From positions 1 through 64,000 of the forward strand of contig VUYT01000009.1 in NCBI GenBank assembly GCA_008802785.1: a stretch of DNA of 64,000 nucleotides, written 5' to 3'. Below are positions 44,240 through 55,217 of this stretch, piece by piece. How positions within the stretch are numbered: the stretch's first letter is position 1; each line of letters begins with the position of its first letter. The position numbers and the translations under genes were made by a program. The notes below the pieces were generated by a model. It was given only the letters and a program-made list of their open reading frames with translations, had not been told where the DNA came from and did not search any database. This DNA is from Symmetrospora coprosmae (Eukaryota > Basidiomycota > Cystobasidiomycetes > Symmetrosporaceae).

Positions 44240-47200
44240 CTAGTCTGACTCACTAGCTTTCGGCTGGATGTCTGCCAGAGTCCGCTTGAGCAGCTTGTCT
44301 ACGGCATATGCACCTCCGTAGTCGAGAACCATGATGATGGTCAACTTGCTTCGGAAAGCGAAGTCCATATCGACAAGCTGGAGCCATCGATTGAACTCTG
44401 GGACCAGATCCAGAGTGCCGTTGAGCGCCACAGCAGCGACAGACCTAGTATTGTGAAGCATGAGCATGGTATCCAGGCGCACTTCAGTCTGGATATGTGC
44501 AGGCACTCACAAGAGACCGTAGTAGAGTGTAGCGTTTTCCGTGATGCCTTCCCGGAATGGTCGGCCCTGGAAGTTGACGGCGAAGGTCGAGACCTGCTGC
44601 GACAGCGAGATGAGGTAGATGGCCGAGTTGAGAAGCGACGGCTTAAAGTCTGCTTCGAGATCGACGGTCTCGGTGCGCCTATTGTACCAGGACCATGTGG
44701 GAACCGTCAGCAGATGCCTGGTTGCCTGCCACACAGCTCACAGCTCTGCAGCTTGACTCACGGTGCGGCCTGGTTGCAGAGCATGGTCATATAGAGCATG
44801 GTTGCAATGTGAATACTGAATTGCAATAGAACAGAAAGAACGATGTACGGATTGAAAATGTTGCTGAGCGGGCGCTCCTTGGACAGCTTCTCAATCGGCC
44901 GTGCCCGCGAAATGCAGAGGAAGCACTGGATGTGACGGTGGCTGTGTCTCAGCTCTCTAGCCCACAATTGTAAAGCTCTCATGACTCACCACAGACATCA
45001 GCATGCCCGTGATTGTGACTTGGTAGTCGCCAAACTTGATGCCGTCAAGGTACTGAACACTGAGACTGTATGCCGAAATGAGGCAGTTGAGGGCCAGAAT
45101 CTTGTACATCTGCGTAGTGGCAACAAGGGTGCAGCGACCTTGGCGAATGATATGCGTGACTGGTGAGAACCGCCGCATGTTGTGTCAGCTCGTAGCCAGG
45201 AACCTCATCTGATGACCGGCACTCACTAGCTTGAACGTTGGCGAGCTTCGAGGTGAACGGAGCAGCCACTGACGCATCCCCGAGCTTGATGGTCGGCGGC
45301 TCGCTGTCGTCCTCCATCTCGCTGAGCTTGTCTGTGATGGCGGCGATGTTGAACTTGCTGTAAGGGTCGGCGCGCTTGGCGGTCGCTTGCTCCTCCTTTG
45401 CCTTCAGCTGAGCGGCGACAATCTCAGGGTAGTGTTGTGCAAGGGCAGCCGGCACAGGCGGCGGCGGAGCGTTGAAACGCTGTGAGAGCTTGAGTTGACT
45501 CTCGTAAACCTTCTTGAATCGCTCGATCTTCTGGTGCTCGGCGATCTTCTTGAGATCGTCCTCGCTGCCGTTGAGCAACGCGACTCCAATGTGTGCCTGC
45601 TTGAGGGCGCCGACATCATTAGTGCCGTCTCCCGCCATCAGCGTGGTGTAGCCGAGCTGCTTGAGTGTCGTGAGGATGAATTCCTTCTGTGCTGGCGAAA
45701 CACGAGCGTAGACCCAGACGTGCTGTACCAGCGTCTGCCAAGCGGGTGTCGACGCGAACTGCTTGAGGGCCGCTCCAGTCATGCAGATATCGTACTCCTC
45801 TAGGATCGACATGTCGAGAGGCTCCTCCGGTCGGACAGGGATGATCTTGGAGTCGTCGACCGTCCGCCAGACTAGGTCCGACTCGTCCTTCGTCCCTTCC
45901 CTCAGGTCCAATACCATGACGTCCCGGTCAACGATTTCAACATCGCGAGCGACGTGAGAGGCGGTCAGAGGGTTGTCGCCGGTAATCATCAGGCACTAGG
46001 CAGGAGCGACATGACATGGTACGTCGGTTATTAGCCGCCCTTCGAACCGAATGACATTTCAGCTTCTGCCTACTACTCACCCGGTGAGACGAGTCATTCA
46101 GCATCTTGATGGTCTGCACAGCATCGGGCTTGAGGGGACAGTGGAACACGAGGAAGCCGGCAAACACTAGGCTTCCCTCGACGTCCTCCCGGTTGAGCTT
46201 GTTGACCTGGTTTTCCTGGATGTCGCTCCACTTGTATCCCAGCGCGAGGACTCGACTTCCCCGCTGGGCAAACCACTTGTAGGTCGATTCGTAATCGGCC
46301 GGGACGTCAACATACATGTTCTTGAGCGTTTCGGGCGCTCCCTTAACTGCCACGAAGACACGCCTCTTCTGGTTGCCGGGGGAGGCAACGACGGAGACGG
46401 TCGACATGCGCTTGAGTGCGGAGCTGAACTGGAAGCGCCGCTTGATGCCAATGGTGGCGAGATGCGGCGAAAGGGCCTTGCCCTCGTCCTTCTTTGCTTC
46501 TTTGGCCGTCTGGTTGACAAGCTGGGCGGGTGCGACAATGTCGGCCTTGCCAAGCTTCCAGTTGAGGGACTCGAGCGTTGTCTTTTCCATCGGGTCTCCG
46601 ACCACGCCGTCCTCGAGGAGGACGAGGGCGTGCGCGGCGGCGAGAGTGAGTGTCGTCTCCAGCGAGCTGGCCTGGACGTGCGTGAGCTCCCGAGGCGCGC
46701 TGCTGTTGACGCCAGCAATGCCTTCAACAACGAGATCCTCGCCAGTCAGAGTGCCAGTCTTGTCAAAACAGCAGATGTCAACTCTGCCAGCAAAAGGGAT
46801 ACGGAAGGGTTCCGTGCAGAAGATGGCTGGGGAAACAGCGAGTGTACAGATACATCAGCCGTGCACGATCTGCTCTAACAGATCGAGCCTGCGACGCACC
46901 CATTTTGGAGAGCGCGACGAGAGAGCCATTGACGGCCAGCGAGAGCTCCATTGGGAGCTCTGGCGGGACCACCGACGTGATGATGATGACGCAGTCGAGG
47001 AGGAGCTTTGTCCTCTTGCGCTCCTGCTCGACACCCTTGATCCAGACGTACGCGCTCGCAGCGATGGCGAAAACAAGGAGGAAGGCGATGAAGAGGAAGG
47101 ATTCGAGGTTGTTGGCAGAGACACGCTCGGTGGAGAAGATCATTGTGCGAATGAGCTGGCCCTGCGAGGTGCCAAAGCCCGTCTTGAGGACGAGAGCGAG

Positions 47201-48628
47201 GCAGCCGTCATCGGGCGGTGCGCTAATGTCCGATCCAGCGGGGATGGAGGGTGTGGTGGCTTGCAGCACCTTGGTCCCGCCGAAGAGGACGCTGTTCCGG
47301 TCTGCTCCTGCAATATCGAGCTTGTCTGTCTTGGGGCGCAGCTCAATGGACTCCTTGAGAAGCGGAGTCGATTCTCCGGACAGCATGGCCTCGTTGACGA
47401 TGCAGGATCCCTGCAAGAGGAGGAGATCGCATGGGAGACCTGACTCTTCCTTTGAGCGGACGACCGAGACGAGGTCACCGGGCAGAAGGTCGTCTGACTG
47501 GATTTCAACCCAGGTGTTTTCGCGGTGCACATTGACCGTGTAGGGCTTGATGGACATTGTTCGGAACTCGTTAAGCGTCTTTTGGCGCTGTGTGTGCGGG
47601 TAAGGTGTCGGATGTCAGTCGGCAAGAATAGCTGAGCAACGGATCCTTGGGCGGCCTGGAACCCACCTGGAACACAACCGTGCACTCGAACACGACGAGC
47701 ATGAAGAGTGTAAAGATGGAGTAGTACCAGTACTCGTCGAGGCACCAGAGACCGACGGTGAAGAGCTGAAAGACGAAAAAGGGTGCGACGGCGTGCTCTC
47801 CGAAGAGCTCCCTGAAGGTTGGAATGGGAATGTCAAAGTGGTTCTTGCCGTATTCCCACTTGTGCTCTTCTAGGATCTCGGGGTTGTCGAGGCCAGACTG
47901 GCCGTGGTAGTCGGCAATGGTCAGGCTCGCGTCATCGCAAGGGTAGGCGAGGCGGGAGAATGAGTTGGATGGACGTTCGTAGATGAACTTGTCGCGCTGG
48001 TAGCTGAAGTAGAGAATGTCGGGCTTGTTGGGTTGGTTTGCCTTTTGGTGGAGCAAGGGCACCATCTCTGCCTGCCCTCTGTGTGCTGCTGGCTGAATCT
48101 TTACGAGCTTTGCCGAGTCGATGCTCGAGACCTGGTCGCGCATGCCATTCGAAGGGGGGGTTTTGTACGCCACGTCAGCATGTAGGTCGGCCGTGGGTTG
48201 GGCCTCATGCGGACCGCACTCACCCTCAGCGACGTGACCCTCGCCTTGAAGGCCATTGACCATTTTGTTGCGAGCCATGTGAGGGCGTGTGTCCCAAACA
48301 GGGCGACACATCCGATGAAGGTGTTTGCCTGATCGCCCAGGTAGTCGTCGTACCTGAGCGCATAGATGTAGGCTGCGGCGGGGTAGAGCAGGAGGAACGG
48401 GAGGACGTAGATGTGCAGGAGCAGTGGGATGGGTACGTGTAGGGAGAGTGCGTCAATCTCCTTTGAGAGGTTGGATGCGACTGTGGGCTGCAATGCCCCA
48501 TTGGATGGTCCAGTCTTCTTGGACGATGATGGAGGCTGAGCATGGCCCAGAGTGGCCAACGCTGCAGCGGGAGCCGACCTGCGACGGGCATCATTGTCAG
48601 CATCACGACAGCCATAGCGTTGAGCCAT
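44240..48628 (-). CDS. SPF1: P5A-type ATPase, ER transmembrane-helix dislocase
   Basis: Predicted exons complement(44240..44444, 44511..44678, 44762..44925, 44990..45159, 45227..45995, 46081..46826, 46900..47587, 47667..48131, 48224..48628), 1,259 aa. Motifs: [14 protein letters not shown] (the P5A PPELP), DKTGTLTG with the phosphorylated Asp, [30 protein letters not shown], hinge [20 protein letters not shown], and [20 protein letters not shown] ahead of the last helices. P5A ATPases sit in the ER and remove mistargeted tail-anchored or mitochondrial helices. A loop between the hinge and the last helices is Pro/Lys-rich. The start at 48628 is the most likely ATG in frame with the first helix but is not conserved. 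The last exon ends a few residues past ADIQPK, as expected for the family. Confidence 0.93.
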
Positions 48629-48663
48629 ACAGGATTGCCTACATGAGTGCGAGGTTGCCGTCT

Positions 48664-48687
48664 TCGTCGTCGTCGTCGTCGTCGTTG
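48664..48687 (-). repeat. (CGA)n tract 5' of SPF1 (minus-strand sense)
   Basis: On the plus strand this is (CGT)n; in the direction of SPF1 transcription it is GAC/CGA repeats about 35-60 bp before the ATG at 48628. Confidence 0.88.
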
Positions 48688-48757
48688 CCTGTCGGTGTGA
48701 AGCAGAGAGAGAGAGAGAAAGTCGCAGCGGCATCGGCTCTCCTTCTGCCCAACACCA

Positions 48758-48791
<34 letters not shown>
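48758..48791 (+). repeat. (CGA)n tract abutting the start of the UTP16-like gene
   Basis: About eleven CGA/ACG units end 3 bp before the ATG at 48794. With the mirror tract on the SPF1 side, the 165-bp divergent promoter carries one sense-oriented tract per gene. Confidence 0.9.
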
Positions 48792-48793
<2 letters not shown>

Positions 48794-48794
<1 letters not shown>

Positions 48795-50091
48795 TGGCAA
48801 TTGCAGCACACAGGAGATTCACTGGGGACAACGATGACCATGATGGAACTGTGACCGTCGCAGCCATCCAGGCGCAGCTGTCAGACAGCGACGACGACGA
48901 CAGCGACGACGATGCACCTCCAGAGGCCATTGGGACGAGCGCAGCAAGGGAGGCAGAGCAGTCAAAGCAGAGGGAGAAGCGCATACAGGCAGAGGCGTGC
49001 GTCCATTCCCAGAGTCGAGGGCTATCCTGCCATTGCAGAGGCTGATCTCATGCTGCGACACCCGGAAAATTGGACATTGGACACATCTTGGCCGCCTTGT
49101 GGACCGCACAGAGCTCGCGCAGCAAAGCGAAAGGTCAACAGGGAGAAGGAAGAGAAGCGTGCAGCAGCCTCGACCAATGCTGCTGCCGCTGCCGCTGCCG
49201 CTGCTGCTCTCGTCAAAAGCCGGCCAGACGCCACCACCACCACTCTAGTGAAGAACAAGGGAAAAGCCAGAGCAGGCACAGACCAGGACCTCGACAACGT
49301 TTCAGCAGAAGGTGCAGAGCCATTTGCCTCTCCGGCGTCTGCCTCCACCCGGTTGGACCCTTCCCTCTTCCTGCAAGCCAGCACGGCCCTCGACGAAGCA
49401 AAAGCTAGGGCAAGACAGGAGCAGAAGCTCAAGCAGCAACAGGAATGGGAGCGTCAGAGCGCAGCCAGCACAAGTGCATCTGCCTCAGCCAGCTCCAGCT
49501 CTCGGCTGTTGTCGCCGAAGCGCAGTCACGATGCCGGCGCCCTGGCTGCTGCCAACAAGAAGAAGCGTGTCATTGGGTGCGTGTCGAGACCCGGCTGCGG
49601 ACCAGCATCGCGCAACTGGCCGCCCACATGCTGACCGTGTACCGTCTCGCATCAGCGACGTGACCGTGCAACAGATCGACTCGCCCGCACACAACGACAA
49701 GAGCGCCGCCGTCGACCCAAGCACGGCCCTCCCATCCCACAAGAACGACAAGTTTGTCGACAACCGCCTCTTTCACAAAAAGAAGTCTGTCTTCGGCCGG
49801 ACATCAGCCAACAGCAAAGGAAAGGGGAAAGCAAAGGACGAGCCCAAGCCGTTCCTCCTCTTTGACCCCCTGCTCGACAAGGCCCCCGCGGCCGAAAACA
49901 AGAAGAAGGCAAAGACGAAATCGAGAGCAGCCAGTCGCATGGAGCTGGAAGAGAAGCTGCGCGGCAGGACTTCAGCGCAGATGGCATACACCAAGGCGAC
50001 GAGGGTCAAGGGGCCGGCACTGGCTTTTGCCTCGGCGTCGAGCGGTCGCAAGGCGAGAAGCTCGCTGCAGAAGCAGCAGCGCGGTCAATGA
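48794..50091 (+). CDS. Acidic-basic nucleolar-type protein, possibly UTP16/BUD21-like
   Basis: Predicted exons 48794..48996, 49112..49576, 49656..50091; 367 aa. An acidic patch (SDSDDDDSDDDAPPEAIG) is followed by a charged helix (EAEQSKQREKRIQAEA) that continues across the first intron into RAAKRKVNREKEEKRAAA. An Ala-rich and Ser-rich linker then leads to KKKRVIGDVTVQQIDSP and a Lys-rich tail. DDDAPPE followed by a charged helix resembles the U3 snoRNA-associated (Bud21/Utp16) family, but the match is short and I would not fix the name. It would be a nucleus/nucleolus protein in ribosome biogenesis. It is divergent from SPF1 across a 165-bp promoter. Confidence 0.5.
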
Positions 50092-50267
50092 TGGTGTACT
50101 CTATGCTACTCATGAACTTAGACGTGCAACACAGCATGGCGCACTCTTCGGCGACCGACGTTATTGACAAATTAGGGCGGCTGAGAAGCCTGGGAGTATG
50201 CGCTACCGACGTCGGATCAGCTATGGACAAGAGAGCTATGAAACAGGGTTGGACAATCTGAGGGCTG

Positions 50268-51618
50268 CTATGGGTACAAAGGGCATGCCATGCCCTCTTC
50301 TTCAGCATCGAGCGATCTCAGGACAGCATCTGTCTCGCTGGACAAGGCCACGCCGGCCGCGCCAAAGAGCTTGTCGAGCGGTCCGTGGGATCTGGTATTG
50401 ATCATCCGGTGTGCGTACGTGCAGATGATCTCGTCGGTGACTGCGTGAAGATCAATTGATTCAATAAAGGTCGCCATGCGAAGCGTAGGACACACGCCCC
50501 TCTCACCTTCGTCAATGTCGAAGACTAGCTCTCCGCCTAGACGGTCCATCGCACCGGGGCTCCCTGACAGCATGCGGAGGCCGTTCTGTACAAGAAGGCA
50601 ACGAGGTCATGTAAGCTTGCCGACATGGCCCATATCGAAGCGCCGTCAGGACTTACTGCCGCCGAGAGGAGACCATTTTTAAGCATGCTCATCTGTTGAT
50701 AATCCCTGTGGACAGTCCTGTCATATCAGTATTCGCCTGCGATCATGATGCAGCTCTGCCACTCACCCTTTCTCGGCATCGGTGCCCGGATCCAGCGTTC
50801 GCCAGGTCATGCCAAGCCGTTCCTGCAGCTCGCCAGATGGATCGCTGAACATCCGTCCTTCGAACTTTGCGGTCTCTGCGAGTGAGAGTGCGAGTGAGTG
50901 CGAGTGCGACTGGCAAATTTACGTGAGCCCGAAGGCAGTCAGGCACCCACCCTTGTACCGGCGGATGAGGGAGGGGTCGCCACACCCCACTACAATGACC
51001 TCTACACCCGCTGACTTGTAGCATTTCTCGTCTACCCGCCTTAGAGACCGGAGGAACTCCTGGCAAAGGCCGCACCACATGTGCCGGACAAAAATGACAA
51101 TGGTCGGCGCGCCGTAGTTGCCCCGCACGATATGCCCGAACTCGATGTTCCGCCCGTCCTCCGAGTACACACGGCACTGCATAGCCTTCTCTACTTGTAT
51201 CGGCGTTGGGACGTCGTTCTTGGCTGCATTGCAAGGCGCAAAGGTCAGCGGGACGCGTGTCGAGCAACCTGCCGAGGTGCAGCAGGCACCGACCTGACAC
51301 AGCTTTAGCCTTCTTGTCTGCCCGTTTCTGCTTGGATGAGCGCGACTGCTCGATATTGATCTCCATCTGCTCCATGGCCTCGCACTCGTCCTCGACGGAC
51401 AGGCTCGTCGAGTGCGTAGTCTTGACCGACTCGGGTGTACTGACGGCCGACGATAGGCCGGAGGAGATGCTCGATGTCGGAGTCAAGGGCGGCGGCGTCC
51501 GGCTGGTACGCTCCTCCGTGTATGCAAGACTTGTGAGCAGCTGCAGGGGCGTGGCTGCCCTCGCTTTGCCTTTGCTTCTGTCGCTGGTCCTGACGCGCAA
51601 GGAGCCAAAGACTGGCAT
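50268..51618 (-). CDS. Thioredoxin-fold AhpC/TSA-like protein (PRXL2/AAED1 type)
   Basis: Predicted exons complement(50268..50440, 50507..50585, 50657..50705, 50767..50875, 50951..51223, 51294..51618), 335 aa. After a Ser/Thr-rich leader of about 110 residues comes the fold: MQCRVYSEDGRNIEFGHIV, PTIVIFVRHMWCGLCQEFL with a CxxC-like WCGLC at the peroxidatic position, VEVIVVGCGDPSLIRRY, FEGRMFSDPSGELQERLGM, NGLRMLSGSPGAMDRLGGEL and ICTYAHRMINTRSHGPLDKL. This order is that of the fungal PRXL2-like group, probably redox enzymes. Substrate and reductant are unknown. Compartment is unclear; the leader is not a clear targeting signal. Confidence 0.75.
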
Positions 51619-52168
51619 GCTTGACGGTGAAGTGAGGCGCAGATAAGATCAAGAGGAGACACTGAGTGAGGCCAAAGGGGAAGGAGGGAGAAGAGAGAAG
51701 AGAGAGAAGGTTCGGCAGAAGGAGAGTCGCGTGAGACTGGGCAGCATCTTGTGGTACACCAGACTGAGCGCGGGAATGCTCGGGGCATTCCATTCAGGGG
51801 CTCAAAGGGGGTTGCAGATACCCGCAGATCGGCAAAAGGGCCGGGCGAGACCTTGTTCAGCGAGTGTCGGCATTGTCCAGGGCTCGGTTTCATTGCGGTT
51901 CTCATGTGGGCGTGCCCGTTGCAGGCCGGGCCGGGGCGGAGCTGCTGAGCTGAGGTTCCGGATCCGCGCAATTGTCGAGGTTGCACCCAATCGCCGCCCG
52001 CGCGTGATTCATATTTACGCCTCTCCATCCATGCCTTCCGGAACATCTCGTCTGGTCAGAATGTGAGCCCTCTCGCTGCGAAGTTGTCGAGGTTGTGCAT
52101 GCGCTCGGCCGCGCTTCCGAGCACGCGACGCAGAAGATGTGCCTGACGCCCTTCAACATTTCGCAGAC
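51619..52168. other. Divergent promoter, PRXL2-like gene and coiled-coil gene
   Basis: 550 bp. A purine-rich run (AGAAGAGAGAAGAGAGAGAAGG-like, about 51,690-51,710) lies just upstream of the minus-strand gene, and the inverted repeat described next is present. No gene seen. Confidence 0.55.
51773..51791. promoter_or_regulatory. 7-bp inverted repeat in a divergent promoter
   Basis: GGAATGC and GCATTCC flank five bases (TCGGG). This dyad, 155 bp upstream of the PRXL2-like start, has the shape of a dimeric transcription factor site. No factor can be assigned. Confidence 0.35.
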
Positions 52169-53169
52169 ATGGATCAACATCAGCTGGACTCGCTTCTGAA
52201 GCAGCTGCAGGGTTTCGAGAACGCTGGCGATAGCAAGATCGCCCTGAATGATGTCGGCTGCAGCAAAGAGGCAGAGTCGGTTCTGGAGCCTGGCGAGGTC
52301 GACGACCAGCACGATCTCCATAGCGGGACATTCGAGCATACACGCATAGACAATGCACGGATACATGAACCAAAGGCAGAAGATCCTGGCGGCGGAAGCG
52401 CGGAGCAGGCAGAAGAAGCAGCGACCCTGGACGGCTCCGCACTCGAAAGCTCCGCACTGCAAAGGCTCCTCGCTACCTTGGTCCCACTCAGCTACGAGCC
52501 AGTAGATCCTGTCTCTTCTTATGCCCACTCCTACTCCGACCATCGCCCTCCAGAAGCAGACCTGCGTACCTACACCTTCGCGCAGGCCTTGCCGGCTATT
52601 GGCAGGCTCTCGGAGGATCCAGCTTTCGTTGAGAAACTGCAAGAGGTGCGTCTCTTGTCTAGGGCTATGTGACGCGCAGTGACTGAACCGTGAAAATCCT
52701 CCAGATCAAGTCGACGCAGGAAGCTTTCGAGCTCTCGACGCTCGACGAGCGGAACAGGGCCAAGATCGACCTGGAACGGCAGCTCAAGCGCGCGCGAGAC
52801 ACTGCCGAGGCATCTGGAGTGTCCTACGAGGTCGATGTGCGTGTGTCAGGCTGGGCGAGGTGATCATTGCAGGCCTACTGACAAGCTCCACCTTACAGAG
52901 GATCGAGAAGCTACTCAACAGGACGCTGGCACGCTTCGACAAAGAAGCATTGGTCAAGTGGGACGCGCTGGCTCGAGACCAACAAGCACGTCTGGAGGCA
53001 GTGAGTGTCTTTGTCCGAAGCGAGTAACGGTTCTATGGCTGCTAAGAACGGACGTCTGCTCTAGCTCGGGGTACCCTGCTTTCACGTGCTCAACCGACCG
53101 GACGCGATGGTACAGGAACGCCAGCGCCGGGTGATGGAGATGCTCGGAACCTTGCTCACTGATGCATAA
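52169..53169 (+). CDS. Unidentified coiled-coil protein
   Basis: Predicted exons 52169..52645, 52705..52836, 52899..53000, 53065..53169; 271 aa. I do not recognise the family. The N-terminal 130 residues are polar and acidic. The remainder is helical and charged: ALPAIGRLSEDPAFVEKLQE, IKSTQEAFELSTLDERNRAK, IDLERQLKRARDTAEASGVS, IEKLLNRTLARFDKEALVKW and QERQRRVMEMLGTLLTDA. Three introns of 59-64 nt, all phase 0, join these helices without breaking heptad-like spacing, which supports the model. There is no signal peptide or membrane helix, so a cytosolic or nuclear adaptor is likely. Confidence 0.65.
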
Positions 53170-53262
53170 GCCGAGTATGAAGCCTCCGTTTCGATCTCGG
53201 CGGCACGCGCGACATCTACAACCAAGGCGGAGCTTCACCATGGCATTCCTCGTACGGCATTA

Positions 53263-55013
53263 TTAGTACCAGATCCCATAACAGAAGCCGGCTTGTGTCA
53301 GCGATAGACTGAGCTCTATACCGGCCTCTGCGCAGACGGCCTTGATAGCACTGATGGTGGTCGATACGCCAATGTAAGCGCAGCGTGCAAGCTGAGTTGT
53401 CCCGGTGTCTGGACCCACCATTCTGCCTTTCTCTCCTGCATGCTTTTGCGGCCCCTCTCGTCCTTTTCTTCAAACTTGGACAATGCCACCTTGAGACGCG
53501 CCAGCTTGGGCACGCGTCGAGAAAGGACTACCATGGCGATCTCGTCAAGAATGGTATGCGTTGTGTCGAGGCGTCTAATGTTCCAATCCTCCAGAGAGGG
53601 GAAGGCGTTGGCCTGAAGGAGATTGCAAGCATACTCCCAGAACCTTGAACACGCCAAGCCGGTAATCTCTGTAGATCCAGAATCATGGTATGTGCTGTAA
53701 TACCACTGGAAATTGAGCTCGAACTTCCGAAGCCGCTCGAAGCGCTTGCAGCGCGGTGCGGGTAGCGCGACTGTCTGGTCGTGCATGGGCCTTTCCGTTA
53801 AGTCCAGCTTGAGCTGGTCGAGATGTTCGGAATGGTTGACCAAATTTTCCAGTGCGGTATGCGTGGGGAGCACGAAGCTGAGGGAACAGCCGACGGCGCG
53901 GCAGATTGCCACCAGATTGGGCGCCGAGAAGGGTTTATTGTCGACAAGTGGGACTACGAGTTCTCGTAAGCTCCGAAACCTGGGGACGTAGCGCGCCAAT
54001 TCATCTACCTCCCTCGAGCCCGACCGAATGTAAATTTGATCCAGCACGGGTGCATCAAGAATCCCGAGAAATGCTCTGTTCCCCTCTGCCTTGTGGTACT
54101 GCAGAGTGACGCATCGCAGGCGTGGGAACTGATAAACGCGCCACGGTATTCTGATCGAGTCGACTCTGCCGAGAGTGAGTTTCCTTAGTGACCGTGCGTG
54201 GGCGGTAATAACCCCTAGATTGCTGGCCGAGCAGTCGTCAGCGAAGTCGATGATCCGCATCTTCTTTGAGGATTTCTCCACGATCCATGTCATTGGACGG
54301 TGCTGAAGACCAGCTTCTTGAGAAAATTGCGCATCGCGTCCTGCTGCTTGGTATCGCACGCCGGGACGCTGAGGCTGAGTAGGTGGATGCGCCGAGCATT
54401 TGCAAGGCAGGCGAAGATGGTCTCGAGACCTTTGATGTAGACGCTGGTTGGCCCGGGCCACCGCCTTCCTTGAAGTTGAATGTCGAGATTAACGACCGTG
54501 CCGTTGCCGGCGAGGCAGTCAAGCATCCGCTTGAGCTCGTGCGCTTGTTCCTTCGCCTCTGGACAGGCCTCTAAGCGACGGGAGCTCGTGGAGTTGGTAT
54601 GCTTGCAAGGGATGAAGGTGAAGTCTGCGTGCTTTGCCGCTATCTTGCTGCAGAGCTCGTGTGCGACTGCGTTCTTCGCGCACGGAGATTGTGGTGATGC
54701 GTGCAGTAGGGACGACGAGGGATCGTAGTTGTTCATGTCTAGGGTGACTTTGACGACACCTCGTGCACGAACGCGTCGCACTGGCTTGGAGTGAAGCGCG
54801 TCGCGTCCAGGGTCGCAAAGAGGACGGGAAGCTGTGCGGTGTGTGTGTGTGGTCAGTACGCTGGTCTCTGCGTCATATATGTATGACCCTCCAGCTCACA
54901 GCGACATCCCTCATGCGCTTGGAAGTGCAGGAGAAGCTCTTCAATCCTGCGAGCGACGCGTGAGTCGCGACATGCTCCCAGAGCTCCGGCGACAGGTCCG
55001 GGAAGGCGGGCAT
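53263..55013 (-). CDS. F-box / leucine-rich-type protein, exon structure partly unresolved
   Basis: The start at 55013 opens with an F-box: MPAFPDLSPELWEHVA, SLAGLKSFSCTSKRMRDVA (exon 54900..55013). A substrate region follows, with VVKVTLDMNNYDPSS, LKRMLDCLAGNGTVV, RIIDFADDCSASNLG, SLRKLTLGRV, RCVTLQYHKAEG, SLRELVVPLVDNKPFSAPNL, RLRKFELNFQWYYSTY and TISAIKAVCAEAGIELSLSL. Likely last exons are 53490 upward and 53263..53391. The second exon probably begins at 54784. Near 54,290-54,310 the reading frame changes without a good intron: either a roughly 43-nt intron or a frameshift. F-box proteins join SCF ubiquitin ligases; the target is unknown. If the frame change is real the gene may be a pseudogene. 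Confidence 0.6.
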
Positions 55014-55217
55014 GTCCAAGGGGGAGGACAGTCTACGATGCGATAGCAATGGCGATGCAATGCAGAAGCTGCGTGTTCTCCTCGGAGGTGTTGTCGGTGT
55101 CGGCGAGAGCCGGAGTTCCGCGCACGGAAGAGGACGGAGACGCCCACGGAGACGCCTTGGACGGCTTTCGTTCCCTTCTCGACACCGTATCCCATCAGAG
55201 CAGAGCGATATCCAAAG

